Source: CAYNVS01 sp964400725
GTDB taxonomy: Bacteria; Myxococcota_A; SURF-8; CAYNVS01
Assembly: GCA_964400725.1 (NCBI GenBank)
Contig: CAYNVS010000002.1
Span: 62,001-126,000, forward strand
Direction: 5' to 3'
DNA length: 64,000 nt
Position numbers and translations under genes: made by a program. The stretch's first letter is position 1. Each line of letters opens with the position of its first letter. Shown here in pieces: positions 52,180 to 60,873 of the stretch. The notes beneath the pieces were generated by a model that saw only the letters and a list, made by a program, of their open reading frames with translations, was not told the DNA's origin and made no database searches.

Positions 52180-53013
52180 ATGAGAAAAAAATTACTTTCA
52201 TACGTTCTGATTGCGGTCTTGGCGGCGTTCTTTACGGCGCTATGGACGGGCTGCGAAGACGAAAAGAAGCCTCAGACGAAGCCCGCCGACAAAAAAACCG
52301 CGACCGAAAAAGCGGCTCCAACCGAAGCCGATAAACTTAAGGAAGCCGAGGAAGCCAAGGCCAAAAAACAGGCCGAGGAAGCGGGAGCCAACGTCGAAAC
52401 GGCGGCGAAGCTGCACGACCCGTTCCGCTCATTCTTCACCGACATGCTCGCTAACAAAGATAAAGACCAGTGCACCAACCCCGATCCGGAAAAGTGCAAG
52501 GACAAAACCGGAACGCTGGACAGCCCGTTGCAGCAGTACGAGGCGAGCACCTTTGTAGTCAAGGCTATTATTTTCGGCGTGGCCAACCCCATAGCGATTT
52601 TGCAGGACCCGACGGGAAAAACGCACTCCGTTAAACTGGGGCAGGCAATCGGAAGAAATTGGGGAAAAATAATCAAAATTATGAAGGACGGCGTAGTGGT
52701 TGACGAGCAGCTAACGAACAACACTACCGGCCAGCGCCAAATAAATACGATTACTCTGCCTCTTAAAGGAAGCGCGATGCAGACTCTTCCCACCGACGTT
52801 CTTGTCGACGCGCAGAGCGGAACCGGCGGACAGGCCATTCCGATGCTGAATCAGGGCGGAAAAAACCTTCCTTCCAGCGGCGCCAACGAAGACGACAGGC
52901 TTAAGCGCTTCCAAAACATCATCGACCAGCAGCAGTCGTACCAAAAAATGTGGCAGACCCCGACCGCTGGCGGCGGCGGCGAAAAGAAAAATATTCCGGG
53001 ACAAGTGCCTTAA
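52180..53013 (+). CDS. pilP: Type IV pilus lipoprotein PilP
   Basis: A 277-residue lipoprotein with the lipobox LWTGC (Cys25), a Lys/Ala/Glu-rich linker to about 85, then the PilP beta domain: HDPFRSFF, SPLQQYEASTFVVKAIIFG, IAILQDPTGKTHSVKLGQAIGRNWGKI. It links PilN/O to the PilQ secretin. The C-terminal 60 residues are Gln/Gly-rich and poorly conserved. Starts 20 nt after pilO. Confidence 0.93.
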   Translation: MRKKLLSYVLIAVLAAFFTALWTGCEDEKKPQTKPADKKTATEKAAPTEADKLKEAEEAKAKKQAEEAGANVETAAKLHDPFRSFFTDMLANKDKDQCTNPDPEKCKDKTGTLDSPLQQYEASTFVVKAIIFGVANPIAILQDPTGKTHSVKLGQAIGRNWGKIIKIMKDGVVVDEQLTNNTTGQRQINTITLPLKGSAMQTLPTDVLVDAQSGTGGQAIPMLNQGGKNLPSSGANEDDRLKRFQNIIDQQQSYQKMWQTPTAGGGGEKKNIPGQVP

Positions 53014-53037
53014 TTACCGGGCGTTACAGGAGAGAAC

Positions 53038-55995
53038 ATGAATCTACCGTCTTTTTCAGAAAATTCGAGGAATAAGAGAATGAAGCTGAAAATAACAACA
53101 CTTTGCGTTTTGCTAGGGGCGTATCTGCTTATGCAGGGCTGCGCAACGACCAACGCCGGCGGAACCGCCGCGCCTAAAAACGGGGCGAAGAACGCCGCAT
53201 CGACTACCTATACCCTGACGGGGATAGAAGTCGAACAGCCAGCGGACGGCTCTTCGGTTCTGTCCATGAAAGGCTCCATCGCCAAAAACGGAATTAAAGT
53301 AAACGCCCTGCACGACCCGATAAAGCTGGTCGTGGATGTGGAGGCGAAGGCCGGAAAAGAGCTTCTCAAAGAGAAGACCATAAATAACTCGGTCGTAAAA
53401 TCAATTAAAACCGAGACGTTAATCGTCGAAGGTAAAAATTACGTCCGCCTCGAAATACTTTGCAGCCAGCCGGTAAAGTACAGCGTCGTCTCCGAAAAGG
53501 ACGAAACGCGCCTTACCATGGTAGCGAACAAGGAGCTGGCCGATCTGATGAGCGGCAAGGAAGAAAAGGACGCCAATAGCGCGGGCGGCAAATCCGGCAA
53601 AAAAGAAGAGCCGGTCGTCGAGTTCAAGCCGTTCGTTCCTTCTCCTTTCGCGGTGAACCTCACCAAGCTGCGCATCGAAGCCAAGGACGGATCGACGAAA
53701 ATCGTCGTAACCGGCGATAAGAAAATGAAAGGCTTTGAGAAGGGCGCGTCGGTCTTCGGTCTTACCAATCCTAAAAGGCTCGTTTTCGACTTCTACGGCG
53801 CCAAACCGGCGGGTTCGTTCAAGTCCCCCAAAGAGGGCAAAGAGCTGGTCAGCGGCATCCGCATCGGCCGCCACGCCGACAGAGTGCGCATCGTAGTCGA
53901 TTTGGACGAAAAAGCGGACTTGGCCTACAATTACGTCGTCGATAAAGACAGCGTAATAATTGAAGTGTCCAAAGGCATGGCCGTGAACATCGGCGACGCC
54001 GCAGGCATGGGACAGGAAATTAAAACCGCCTCCAAGGACGAGACTAACGCCGCCAAATCGGAAGACGCCGACGTCAAAGAAACCGCCTCCAAGGAAGAAT
54101 CCTCGACTTCCTCGGAAAACCAGACGGAAAGCAAGAAAACTTATCCCAAAATGGACGCCGTCGTTTTCTCTCAAAAGGAAACCGGCATAGGAATACAAAT
54201 TAAAACCAGCGGCAAGCCGGCCAGCTGGAAGCAGGAGAAAGCCGGTCAAGGAATGCTCGTCCTCGACGTAGCCGGCCTTGAAGTTCCCGACAAAATGCAG
54301 CAGAGCATCGACACCTCGGACTTCCACAGCAACGTAACGGCTCTTTCAATTTACCAGTCCGACAACCAGCGGAAAAACGCGCGCATCGTCGTAAACGTCA
54401 AAAACGACGCGAGCGGCAGCGTGAAAGAAACCAAAGACGGTTTGGTTTGGGAATTCGCCGAGAAAAAAGGAAAGAGCTCTTCTCCCTACACCGGTCAGGT
54501 AACTCTCAACCTAAACGGCGAGCTTTCGCTCGAATACGTATCCAACGAGGACGAAGAAGCGGCGGGCGGATCGCAAATCGCCGAAACTTCCGAATCCGGC
54601 GCGACTATCGACGTCGAAATGCCCGAAACCAAGCTCGAACTCAAGAAACTTGAAGAATCGCGCAAAAAGAAGACCTATCAGGGCGAAAAAATCTCTCTCG
54701 AACTCAAGGACGCCGACATCCGCGACGTGCTGCGCATCATCGCCGACGTCAGCAAGCTCAACATCGTCGCCAGCGACGACGTAGCCGGCCTCGTAACCGT
54801 CCGCCTCATCAACGTTCCGTGGGACCTCGCTCTCGACGTTATTTTAAAGAGCAAAGGCTACGGCATGGTTAAAACCGAGCGCATCATACGCGTAGCCCGC
54901 CAGACCATCCTCGACGCCGAAACGGACGCGGCCTTCAAGAACGAAGTTCTGAAGCTCTACACCAAGCCGCTGCAAATCTTCCTTATTCCGGTCAGCTACG
55001 GCAAATCCGACTCGCTGGTTGAAATAGTCAAAAAGGTTCTCTCCCCCAGAGGCGAAGTAACCTTCGACAAACGCTCCAACATGATAGTCGTAAAAGACAT
55101 CGCCGCCTTCGGTCAAAAGGCCGAAAGACTGGTCGCCAGCCTCGACCTTCAGACTCCTCAGGTCGTAATCGAGGCGAGAATCGTCGAAGCCGAAGTAAAC
55201 AACGAACGCGGCTTCGGTATTCAGTGGGGCGGCAACGCTCTGTGGAACTCCGTAAACGGCAACCCGACCGGTTTGGCCTTCCCCTCCACCTTCGGCATGG
55301 CCGGCTCGTCCGACACCGCAACCAGCGCTCTGGCCGGCATCGGCTACCGCAACCAGCCGAACTGGGTCGTCAACCTGCCGGTCGTCGGCTCGACCGCGGG
55401 CTTAGGCTTTACCTTCGGCAGCGTCGGCGGCGCCTACAACCTCGACCTTCGCCTTTCCGCCATGGAATCGGAAGGCCACGTGAAAATCGTAAGCTCCCCG
55501 CGCATCGCCACGATGGACAACACCGAGGCCAAAATCAGCCAAGGCATGACTATTCCGTTGGTCATAGAGCTAGTCTCCATCGACCCCAGAACGGGCGAAC
55601 AGAACGTCAGCCAGTCCATCCGCGAAATTAAAACCGGCATCGAGCTTAAGGTAACTCCGCACATCACTTCCGACGGCTCCATAATTATGAAGGTAGAGCT
55701 TGAAAAGAAAGACCCGGACTTCGGACGCTCCGTCCGCGGCATCCCGACCATTCTCGAAAAGAAGGCCGAAACCGAAATTCTGGTTAAGAGCGGAGAAACG
55801 GTAGTCATCGGCGGCATTTACACCTACAAAACTTCCACCACCAAAGCCGGAATGCCCTTCCTTATGAACATACCGGTAATCGGCTGGCTGTTCAAAACTC
55901 AGGAAATGAACGAATCGAAGACCGAGCTGCTTATCTTCCTCACCCCAAGAATTCTTGTGGGCGACGAAGAAAACGCCGGCGCGAATAAGCAATAA
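53038..55995 (+). CDS. pilQ: Type IV pilus secretin PilQ, predicted lipoprotein
   Basis: A 985-residue outer-membrane secretin. GGAGAG lies before ATG 53038; ATG 53080 (residue 15) is an alternative with a weaker site. After a signal region comes the lipobox LMQGC (Cys35 from the first start), unusual for PilQ. AMIN-type domains are near 50-150, 215-310 and 375-470, separated by charged linkers. The secretin/TonB short N-terminal domain is near 555 (KISLELKDADIRDVLRIIADVSKLNIV). The N1 domain follows, then the secretin core from about 715 to 975 (VVIEARIVEAEVN, VKIVSSPRIATMDN, VVIGGIYTYKT, PVIGWLFKTQ). Confidence 0.95.
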   Translation: MNLPSFSENSRNKRMKLKITTLCVLLGAYLLMQGCATTNAGGTAAPKNGAKNAASTTYTLTGIEVEQPADGSSVLSMKGSIAKNGIKVNALHDPIKLVVDVEAKAGKELLKEKTINNSVVKSIKTETLIVEGKNYVRLEILCSQPVKYSVVSEKDETRLTMVANKELADLMSGKEEKDANSAGGKSGKKEEPVVEFKPFVPSPFAVNLTKLRIEAKDGSTKIVVTGDKKMKGFEKGASVFGLTNPKRLVFDFYGAKPAGSFKSPKEGKELVSGIRIGRHADRVRIVVDLDEKADLAYNYVVDKDSVIIEVSKGMAVNIGDAAGMGQEIKTASKDETNAAKSEDADVKETASKEESSTSSENQTESKKTYPKMDAVVFSQKETGIGIQIKTSGKPASWKQEKAGQGMLVLDVAGLEVPDKMQQSIDTSDFHSNVTALSIYQSDNQRKNARIVVNVKNDASGSVKETKDGLVWEFAEKKGKSSSPYTGQVTLNLNGELSLEYVSNEDEEAAGGSQIAETSESGATIDVEMPETKLELKKLEESRKKKTYQGEKISLELKDADIRDVLRIIADVSKLNIVASDDVAGLVTVRLINVPWDLALDVILKSKGYGMVKTERIIRVARQTILDAETDAAFKNEVLKLYTKPLQIFLIPVSYGKSDSLVEIVKKVLSPRGEVTFDKRSNMIVVKDIAAFGQKAERLVASLDLQTPQVVIEARIVEAEVNNERGFGIQWGGNALWNSVNGNPTGLAFPSTFGMAGSSDTATSALAGIGYRNQPNWVVNLPVVGSTAGLGFTFGSVGGAYNLDLRLSAMESEGHVKIVSSPRIATMDNTEAKISQGMTIPLVIELVSIDPRTGEQNVSQSIREIKTGIELKVTPHITSDGSIIMKVELEKKDPDFGRSVRGIPTILEKKAETEILVKSGETVVIGGIYTYKTSTTKAGMPFLMNIPVIGWLFKTQEMNESKTELLIFLTPRILVGDEENAGANKQ

Positions 55996-56017
55996 GCATT
56001 GAAGAATGGAGACTGTC

Positions 56018-56947
56018 ATGAAGCTTTATAAAGTTTTGACAATCATCGCGATAGCGGCCGCCTTCTCGCTAACGCTCTGGAACGGTTGTTCGGTCGAGAA
56101 AGACCAAGGATTGTTCATTTCCAAGACGTTCGGGCGGAACTCGGCCGACTGCTCATGGGACAACACCGTAGGCCAGTTCGGAGGCTCTTTCGACATAGCC
56201 GTAGGCTATTACGAAGACACGCTGTCATATTACAACATCGGCGTTCAAATCGAAAACACGCTGAGCCCTAACGCCTCTTCGGCCAGGCAGCGCCCGGAAG
56301 GAAACGATATAACGCTGCGCTACATAAAATTCAGCTACGAAGTCCCCGAAGGCTGGGCCGGAGTGGACATTCCCGACTTCTACTACGACCTTCGCATGAC
56401 TATGCCGCCGCTCGCCAAAGAGTACCTCATGGGCGTTGATATTATGAACAAAACCGTAATAGACACCCTTAAAAAAGCCTACAAAGATCAAGCGAGCAAC
56501 CCTAACGTAATCCCCGACATCTTCCAGCCTCTTCTGGTTAAAATAGAGGCTTTCGGAGAAAACACCGCCGGACAGGAAATTACGTCCAACACTTACTACT
56601 TCAGGCTTTACGTCTGTTACGGATGCACGATCGCGCAGTTTAAAAACGATTACATCACCAAAGAAAACCTCTGGCCGGACAAAGCCGCCATGCAGGTTCA
56701 GTGCTGCAATACGCCGTACAATTCCGCCGACGCGACGACTTACGCAGCCTTCCTTACCTCTTACAAAAACTTTTCCGCCGGATCGTGCTCCATTTATCAA
56801 GACAGAACCCAGCTTATGGATAAATTCCCCTGCTCTTGGCTGAAGGGATGCTACGCCAAACTGAGCTGCGACTCGTGCTTCTGCGACCCGGCTTTAAAGA
56901 GCGACGCGAAACCCGCGTCTTGCGATCCGGCCTACGTTGAAGAATAG
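56018..56947 (+). CDS. Cys-rich lipoprotein at the end of the pil operon
   Basis: A 309-residue protein from ATG 56018 (GGAG, 6-nt spacing; the start at 56006 lies on that site). The lipobox is LWNGC. The mature protein has about fourteen cysteines, many in the C-terminal third (QCCNTP, CSWLKGCYAKLSCDSCFCDP). No family recognised. It starts 22 nt after pilQ and ends before a strong terminator, so it is probably part of the pil unit and may assist PilQ at the outer membrane. Confidence 0.75.
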   Translation: MKLYKVLTIIAIAAAFSLTLWNGCSVEKDQGLFISKTFGRNSADCSWDNTVGQFGGSFDIAVGYYEDTLSYYNIGVQIENTLSPNASSARQRPEGNDITLRYIKFSYEVPEGWAGVDIPDFYYDLRMTMPPLAKEYLMGVDIMNKTVIDTLKKAYKDQASNPNVIPDIFQPLLVKIEAFGENTAGQEITSNTYYFRLYVCYGCTIAQFKNDYITKENLWPDKAAMQVQCCNTPYNSADATTYAAFLTSYKNFSAGSCSIYQDRTQLMDKFPCSWLKGCYAKLSCDSCFCDPALKSDAKPASCDPAYVEE

Positions 56948-56970
56948 CCTAGCGTTCTTAAACTAATTAA

Positions 56971-56998
56971 AATCCCCCGATTCGGGGGATTTTTTTTT
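56971..56998 (+). terminator. Strong terminator ending the pil operon
   Basis: Perfect stem AATCCCCCGA/TCGGGGGATT with a single-base loop, then eight T. The complementary A run makes it partly bidirectional for the converging kinase gene. Confidence 0.92.
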
Positions 56999-57006
56999 GC
57001 GCAAAT

Positions 57007-57651
57007 TCAACCGCGGCTGGCGTATGACGGACGGTTCGCGTCAAGCGCGGCCTTTACCTTATTAATAACCTCCGACTTGCCGATTAAATCGTGCACGAAA
57101 TCGAGCTCGCTGGTATCCAGCCTAACGACGGGTCCGGCGTCGTACCTTGCAATCCATTCGCCGTAAAGCCGGTCGAGGCTCTCGATGTACTTCCGCGACA
57201 TTCCAAGCTCGAAAAAGCGTCCTCGCAGCTTTATTCGTTTAAGCGTCGTCTTTAAAGGACAATGCAGATGAATAAGCAAATCCGGCGGACGAATAAGAGG
57301 CCGGTAACGCTCGTAAACGAAGCCGTAAAGCTCGTAGTCGCGCGCGCTCATAAGTTTAAGTTCGTAAAGGTTGCGGCAGAATATTTCCGCGTCCTCGTAA
57401 AGTATGCGGTCTTGAATTACGGCGCCATGCGCGGCATTAATAGCGTCGAACATGGCGATTTTGCGCGATAAAAACCAGAGCTGGCTGTGAAGAGCCCAGC
57501 GCGGCATGTCGGAATAAAACTCCGCAAGATACGGATTTTGCTCGTTGGGCTCCATAAGAACGTCGAGTTTAAAATAACCGCGTAAAAAATCGACGAGGCT
57601 GCTCTTGCCGCTGCCAATGTTCCCGCTTACGCCGATATACGCGCCCGCCAT
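57007..57651 (-). CDS. Deoxynucleoside kinase
   Basis: A 214-residue P-loop kinase. Walker A GVSGNIGSGKSS (8-19), DRILYEDAEIF near 97-107 (the DRS-like motif with catalytic Glu/Arg), a lid with RGRFFELG near 144, and a YxxxY-like YERYRPL. It phosphorylates deoxyribonucleosides for dNTP salvage; specificity cannot be read. The start is the ATG at 57651. Confidence 0.9.
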   Translation of the reverse strand: MAGAYIGVSGNIGSGKSSLVDFLRGYFKLDVLMEPNEQNPYLAEFYSDMPRWALHSQLWFLSRKIAMFDAINAAHGAVIQDRILYEDAEIFCRNLYELKLMSARDYELYGFVYERYRPLIRPPDLLIHLHCPLKTTLKRIKLRGRFFELGMSRKYIESLDRLYGEWIARYDAGPVVRLDTSELDFVHDLIGKSEVINKVKAALDANRPSYASRG

Positions 57652-57658
57652 ACGGTCA

Positions 57659-57696
57659 TTAAACGCTTAAAAGTCCGCGTTGTCAAAAGCGTTTAA
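57659..57696. promoter_or_regulatory. 10-bp inverted repeat in a divergent promoter region
   Basis: Arms TTAAACGCTT (57659-57668) and AAGCGTTTAA (57687-57696) flank 18 nt between the kinase start and the TPR gene promoter. Candidate operator or mRNA hairpin. Confidence 0.45.
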
Positions 57697-57703
57697 TTGA
57701 AAT

Positions 57704-57732
57704 TTGATTTTGCCGACGCGCCGCTGTAAAAT
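57704..57732 (+). promoter_or_regulatory. Promoter of the TPR gene
   Basis: TTGATT, a 17-bp spacer and TAAAAT, 43 nt before the ATG at 57775. Confidence 0.6.
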
Positions 57733-57774
57733 TTAAAAAATTAGCCTCGTTTACGCAAAGGCAAAGGAATTAAA

Positions 57775-59031
57775 ATGAAAAACAAGCGCGTTTTTATTCT
57801 TTTAGTCGGGCTTGCCGCATTCGCAAGCCTTGAATTCGCGGTCGGAGCCGTAAAAGAAAATCTCAACGCGGTGTACCTTACGCCGTACGGCGCCCTGCGC
57901 GTAAAGCAAAACGGCGCGAAAATTAAAGGAACGCTTCTAAATTCAAGCGGCACCTGCCCGTTTCTAAGCGGCGACACTATATTTGAGGGCGTCGTTGACG
58001 ACTCGAACATCACCGGCAAAATGCAGGTCTGCCGCGCCGGCGCCGACCCGTCCTGCGCCGGAAGCGTATGGGCGTTTACAGTCGCGGTCGTTGACGAAGG
58101 CGGAAAGAAAATTTCCGGAAGCGCGTTCGCCAACTCCGGCCCCTGTCAGTCGCCGGGGCTCGTGGGCGGCAAGGGAATAGTCTTCTTCCGGCACAAGCAG
58201 ATTGAAGCGAAGAAAAAGAAGGACAAGAAAGAAGAGACGAAAATTGCCGACAACAAGCCTTTAGCGGCCGACAAAGGCGCAAAAGAACCGCCGAAGGAAA
58301 GCGCGAAGAACGACAAGGCGGAACAGAAGAAAGAGCAGACCGTCGCGCAAAATAACGACCCGAAGACCGCGCCGAAGAATGAAGCTACGAAAGATAAAAC
58401 CGCGGAAGACAAAAACAAAAACGCCGCGGTTGACGGCGCGGCGGACGCTAAAACCGAAACCAAAGTGGTGAAGGAAGAAGAAAAAGACAAAAAGACCGAC
58501 TTCGAATACATCGGCAATCTGCCCGACCCCGGCGCGTATAATCCTCTGATGGCCAGCAATAAAAGCAAAACGACCGACGACCAAAAAGTTAAAAAACTGC
58601 TCAAACAGGGAGAGGCGTACATGTCGAAGGGGCACGCCGTCGAGGCGCGCAAGTTCTTTGAAAAGGCGCACGAGCTTGATCCGTTGAACGCTCCCGCGCT
58701 TGGAGGAATAGGCGTTACTTATTACCTGGTTCAGGACTTTGAAAAAGCCTTAAGTTACTACCGCAAGGCCGTCGCAGCCGACGCAAACTACGGCGACGGA
58801 TATTACAATATGGCGTGCGTGTACGCCGTCAAAGGGAATAAGGGACTTGCGTTGAAATATTTAAAAATTTCCGTGGCGCAGGGGTTTAAAGGAATAGAAG
58901 TCGCCAAGGAAGACGACGATTTGCGCTCGCTTCGCGAAGAGCCTGAGTTTATCGCTTTGCTGAACGGCGATTTGGGAGACGACGGCAAGAATGCGCCGCT
59001 TTTACAGCAGTACGAAGAAGAGGAAGAATAG
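57775..59031 (+). CDS. Exported TPR protein with charged linker
   Basis: A 418-residue protein. The signal peptide spans residues 1-24. A small Cys-containing beta domain at about 28-140 (four cysteines) is followed by a very Lys/Glu/Ala-rich linker (145-240). TPR repeats lie at about 262-390 (KLLKQGEAYMSKGHAVEARKFFEKAHELDP..., ALSYYRKAVAADANYGDGYYNMACVYAVKG). The end is Glu-rich. It could be a periplasmic assembly platform; partner unknown. Confidence 0.8.
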   Translation: MKNKRVFILLVGLAAFASLEFAVGAVKENLNAVYLTPYGALRVKQNGAKIKGTLLNSSGTCPFLSGDTIFEGVVDDSNITGKMQVCRAGADPSCAGSVWAFTVAVVDEGGKKISGSAFANSGPCQSPGLVGGKGIVFFRHKQIEAKKKKDKKEETKIADNKPLAADKGAKEPPKESAKNDKAEQKKEQTVAQNNDPKTAPKNEATKDKTAEDKNKNAAVDGAADAKTETKVVKEEEKDKKTDFEYIGNLPDPGAYNPLMASNKSKTTDDQKVKKLLKQGEAYMSKGHAVEARKFFEKAHELDPLNAPALGGIGVTYYLVQDFEKALSYYRKAVAADANYGDGYYNMACVYAVKGNKGLALKYLKISVAQGFKGIEVAKEDDDLRSLREEPEFIALLNGDLGDDGKNAPLLQQYEEEEE

Positions 59032-59102
59032 CCAAAAAACCGGAGAGGCCGACGCAACCGCTTAATTTAAGCCGATTTTTTGAGTTAATAAATTAATTTT
59101 TC

Positions 59103-59131
59103 TTGACACGCCGGCGACCCGATGTTACCTT
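59103..59131 (+). promoter_or_regulatory. Promoter of the SCP2-domain gene
   Basis: TTGACA, a 17-bp spacer and TACCTT. Confidence 0.5.
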
Positions 59132-59141
59132 TTTTATATAT

Positions 59142-59155
59142 TGAATGGTCATTCA
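59142..59155. promoter_or_regulatory. TGAATG-N2-CATTCA operator-like dyad
   Basis: Perfect 6-bp arms just after the promoter. TGAATG/CATTCA half-sites are used by TetR-type FadR regulators of fatty-acid genes in Bacillus (established). A repressor here would block transcription start. Confidence 0.5.
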
Positions 59156-59179
59156 CTAACCTTAACACGGAGGTCTATT

Positions 59180-59506
59180 ATGAGCATTACGGTAAAAGAG
59201 TATTTCGATAAAGTGTTCCCCGAGAAAATAGCCGCCAACCCCGAGCTGCCCAAGCGCATTAACGCGGTCTTCCAGTTCGACATTACCGGCGAACAGGCCG
59301 GCACGTGGACGATAGACCTCACCGGCGCGGGCGTGGTAACCGAAGGCGCCGCCGCCGCTCCCGGCTGCACAATCATCGTCTCCGACGCGGACTTCATCGC
59401 CATGATGGAAAAAACCGCCAACCCGATGCAGCTTTACATGGGACAGAAGCTCAAGGTTAAGGGCAACCTTCCGCTTTCGCTCAAACTTCAGGAGCTCATT
59501 AAGTAA
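59180..59506 (+). CDS. SCP2 sterol-binding domain protein
   Basis: A 108-residue protein from ATG 59180 with GGAGG at 7-nt spacing. Single SCP2 domain: INAVFQFDITGEQAGTWTIDLTG, CTIIVSDADFIAMMEKTANPMQLYMGQKLKVKGNLPLSLKLQEL. It binds lipids or acyl-CoA. A terminator follows, so it is a monocistronic unit; a link to thiolase/hydratase metabolism is plausible. Confidence 0.92.
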   Translation: MSITVKEYFDKVFPEKIAANPELPKRINAVFQFDITGEQAGTWTIDLTGAGVVTEGAAAAPGCTIIVSDADFIAMMEKTANPMQLYMGQKLKVKGNLPLSLKLQELIK

Positions 59507-59529
59507 CTTACGCTCTAAAAAGTAAATTT

Positions 59530-59558
59530 AAGGCAGGAAGCGATTCCTGCCTTTTTTT
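59530..59558 (+). terminator. Terminator after the SCP2 gene
   Basis: Stem AAGGCAGGAA/TTCCTGCCTT with a short loop, then seven T. Confidence 0.92.
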
Positions 59559-59580
59559 ATTTCCCACGCTAGCGGCGCTT

Positions 59581-59640
59581 GGAAAAGTATTGATTTTTCC
59601 TCAACAAAGATTATCTTTGTTTGGCTAAATATTTTTAGCC
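59581..59640. repeat. Three back-to-back stem-loops
   Basis: GGAAAA/TTTTCC (59581-59600), AACAAAGAT/ATCTTTGTT (59603-59621) and GGCTAAA/TTTAGCC (59623-59640), separated by 1-2 nt, and the last followed by TTTT. They occupy the leader of the 59667 gene. They may form a structured leader, attenuator, or RNA. Confidence 0.75.
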
Positions 59641-59666
59641 TTTTACAACTTCGCGCAAGGTTATAA

Positions 59667-60053
59667 ATGTTAAAAAGCATTCTTCAAATGGAGCTCATGT
59701 TCGTGGTTCAGCCGTGCGCCGTAACGGCGGCGATTATTTTCTTCGCCGGTCTCGCCGCAAACTACGCATTCAACCGTAAATACGCCGAATGGAATTTACT
59801 CCGCGCCGTCATTTTTTCTTTTCTTGCCGCCGCGCTTTCCTTCGTCGGAATGGTCGCCGCGCAATCGCTGACGGTTAAAACCAACGAACCCGTTTACCGT
59901 TATTTCGAGCTTGCGGTCGTTTTCCCTTCTTGGCTTTTCGCCTTTAAAGCCGCCGGCAGTCCGCCGAAAAAAAGCGTCGTTTGGGCGGTTGTAATATCCA
60001 TATTAGCCTTGCTTATTGACTTGTACGCGGTTCAGTTTATACTTTTTGAGTAG
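59667..60053 (+). CDS. Small membrane protein, unknown function
   Basis: A 128-residue protein with about four membrane helices (roughly 8-32, 44-66, 78-96 and 105-126). AAGG lies before the ATG. No family recognised. It ends 37 nt before the LolA-like gene on the same strand, so they may be co-transcribed. Confidence 0.7.
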   Translation: MLKSILQMELMFVVQPCAVTAAIIFFAGLAANYAFNRKYAEWNLLRAVIFSFLAAALSFVGMVAAQSLTVKTNEPVYRYFELAVVFPSWLFAFKAAGSPPKKSVVWAVVISILALLIDLYAVQFILFE

Positions 60054-60090
60054 AGAACCGACCGCGGTCGTTACTATAAGGATTACGCGG

Positions 60091-60864
60091 ATGAAATTTA
60101 AAAAATTATCGTTATTAGCCGCGGCTTTAATAGCGTTGTCGGCCTCGGCCGCCGCCGAAGAGCCGCCCCTTTCAATGAAAGATGTAATCGCGCAAGCGTC
60201 GTGGAGAGATTTTTCGGCTAAAATGACTATGGAAGTAGGCCGCGGCGGCGGAAACAAATCCACGAAAGAAATAGAAGTTTTCATGCGCGAAACTAAGGAG
60301 GGACAGGACTTGTTTATGTCGTTCCTCGCGCCTTCCAACATGAAAGGAACCGCCTTTCTCGCCTTCAGCCGGTTCGATAAAAAAGACGAATGGCATATGT
60401 ACGTCCGCACCCTGCGCAGGGTCAAGCGCGTTCCTCCCTCGCCCGAAAACTTCATGCTGCGCGATTTTCTTTCGCTTTACCTGTTAAAGCCCCGCGCCGA
60501 GCTGTGGAACTGCGCGACGGGCGAAAAAACCGCGGGCGCCGACGGCAAAACGCTGTATAAAACAACCTGCTCTGCGGTTGACGATACGACTAAGGAATAC
60601 ACCGGCTACGGCAAGCTCGTTCACCTGCTTGACCCGGCGACGAAAATAATAATGAAAACCGAATTCTACGACCCGTCAGACAGGCTGATTCGCGTTCAGG
60701 AAGTTACTAAAGTCGAAAACATTTCCGGCATTAATATTCCAGTACAGTTTAGCGCGAACGACATAGCGGAAGGAGTTACCGCAGCCGCCAAATTGTTCGA
60801 CGTAAAAATAAACGCCGGAATAAAAGACGACGTTTTTACGGTGCGCAGACTCAAGGCGATGTAA
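60091..60864 (+). CDS. LolA-like outer-membrane lipoprotein-sorting protein
   Basis: A 257-residue periplasmic protein from ATG 60091 (AAGGA upstream; the start at 60016 has no ribosome site). The signal peptide ends near ASA|AAEE. The body is a LolA/LppX-type half-barrel: FSAKMTMEV, DLFMSFLAPSNMKGTAFLAFSR, WHMYVRTLRRVKRVPPSPENFMLRDFLS. Members of this group occur next to beta-barrels and RND/MMPL transporters and carry lipids. It is followed after 9 nt by the beta-barrel gene. Confidence 0.82.
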   Translation: MKFKKLSLLAAALIALSASAAAEEPPLSMKDVIAQASWRDFSAKMTMEVGRGGGNKSTKEIEVFMRETKEGQDLFMSFLAPSNMKGTAFLAFSRFDKKDEWHMYVRTLRRVKRVPPSPENFMLRDFLSLYLLKPRAELWNCATGEKTAGADGKTLYKTTCSAVDDTTKEYTGYGKLVHLLDPATKIIMKTEFYDPSDRLIRVQEVTKVENISGINIPVQFSANDIAEGVTAAAKLFDVKINAGIKDDVFTVRRLKAM

Positions 60865-60873
60865 AGGCGGACG

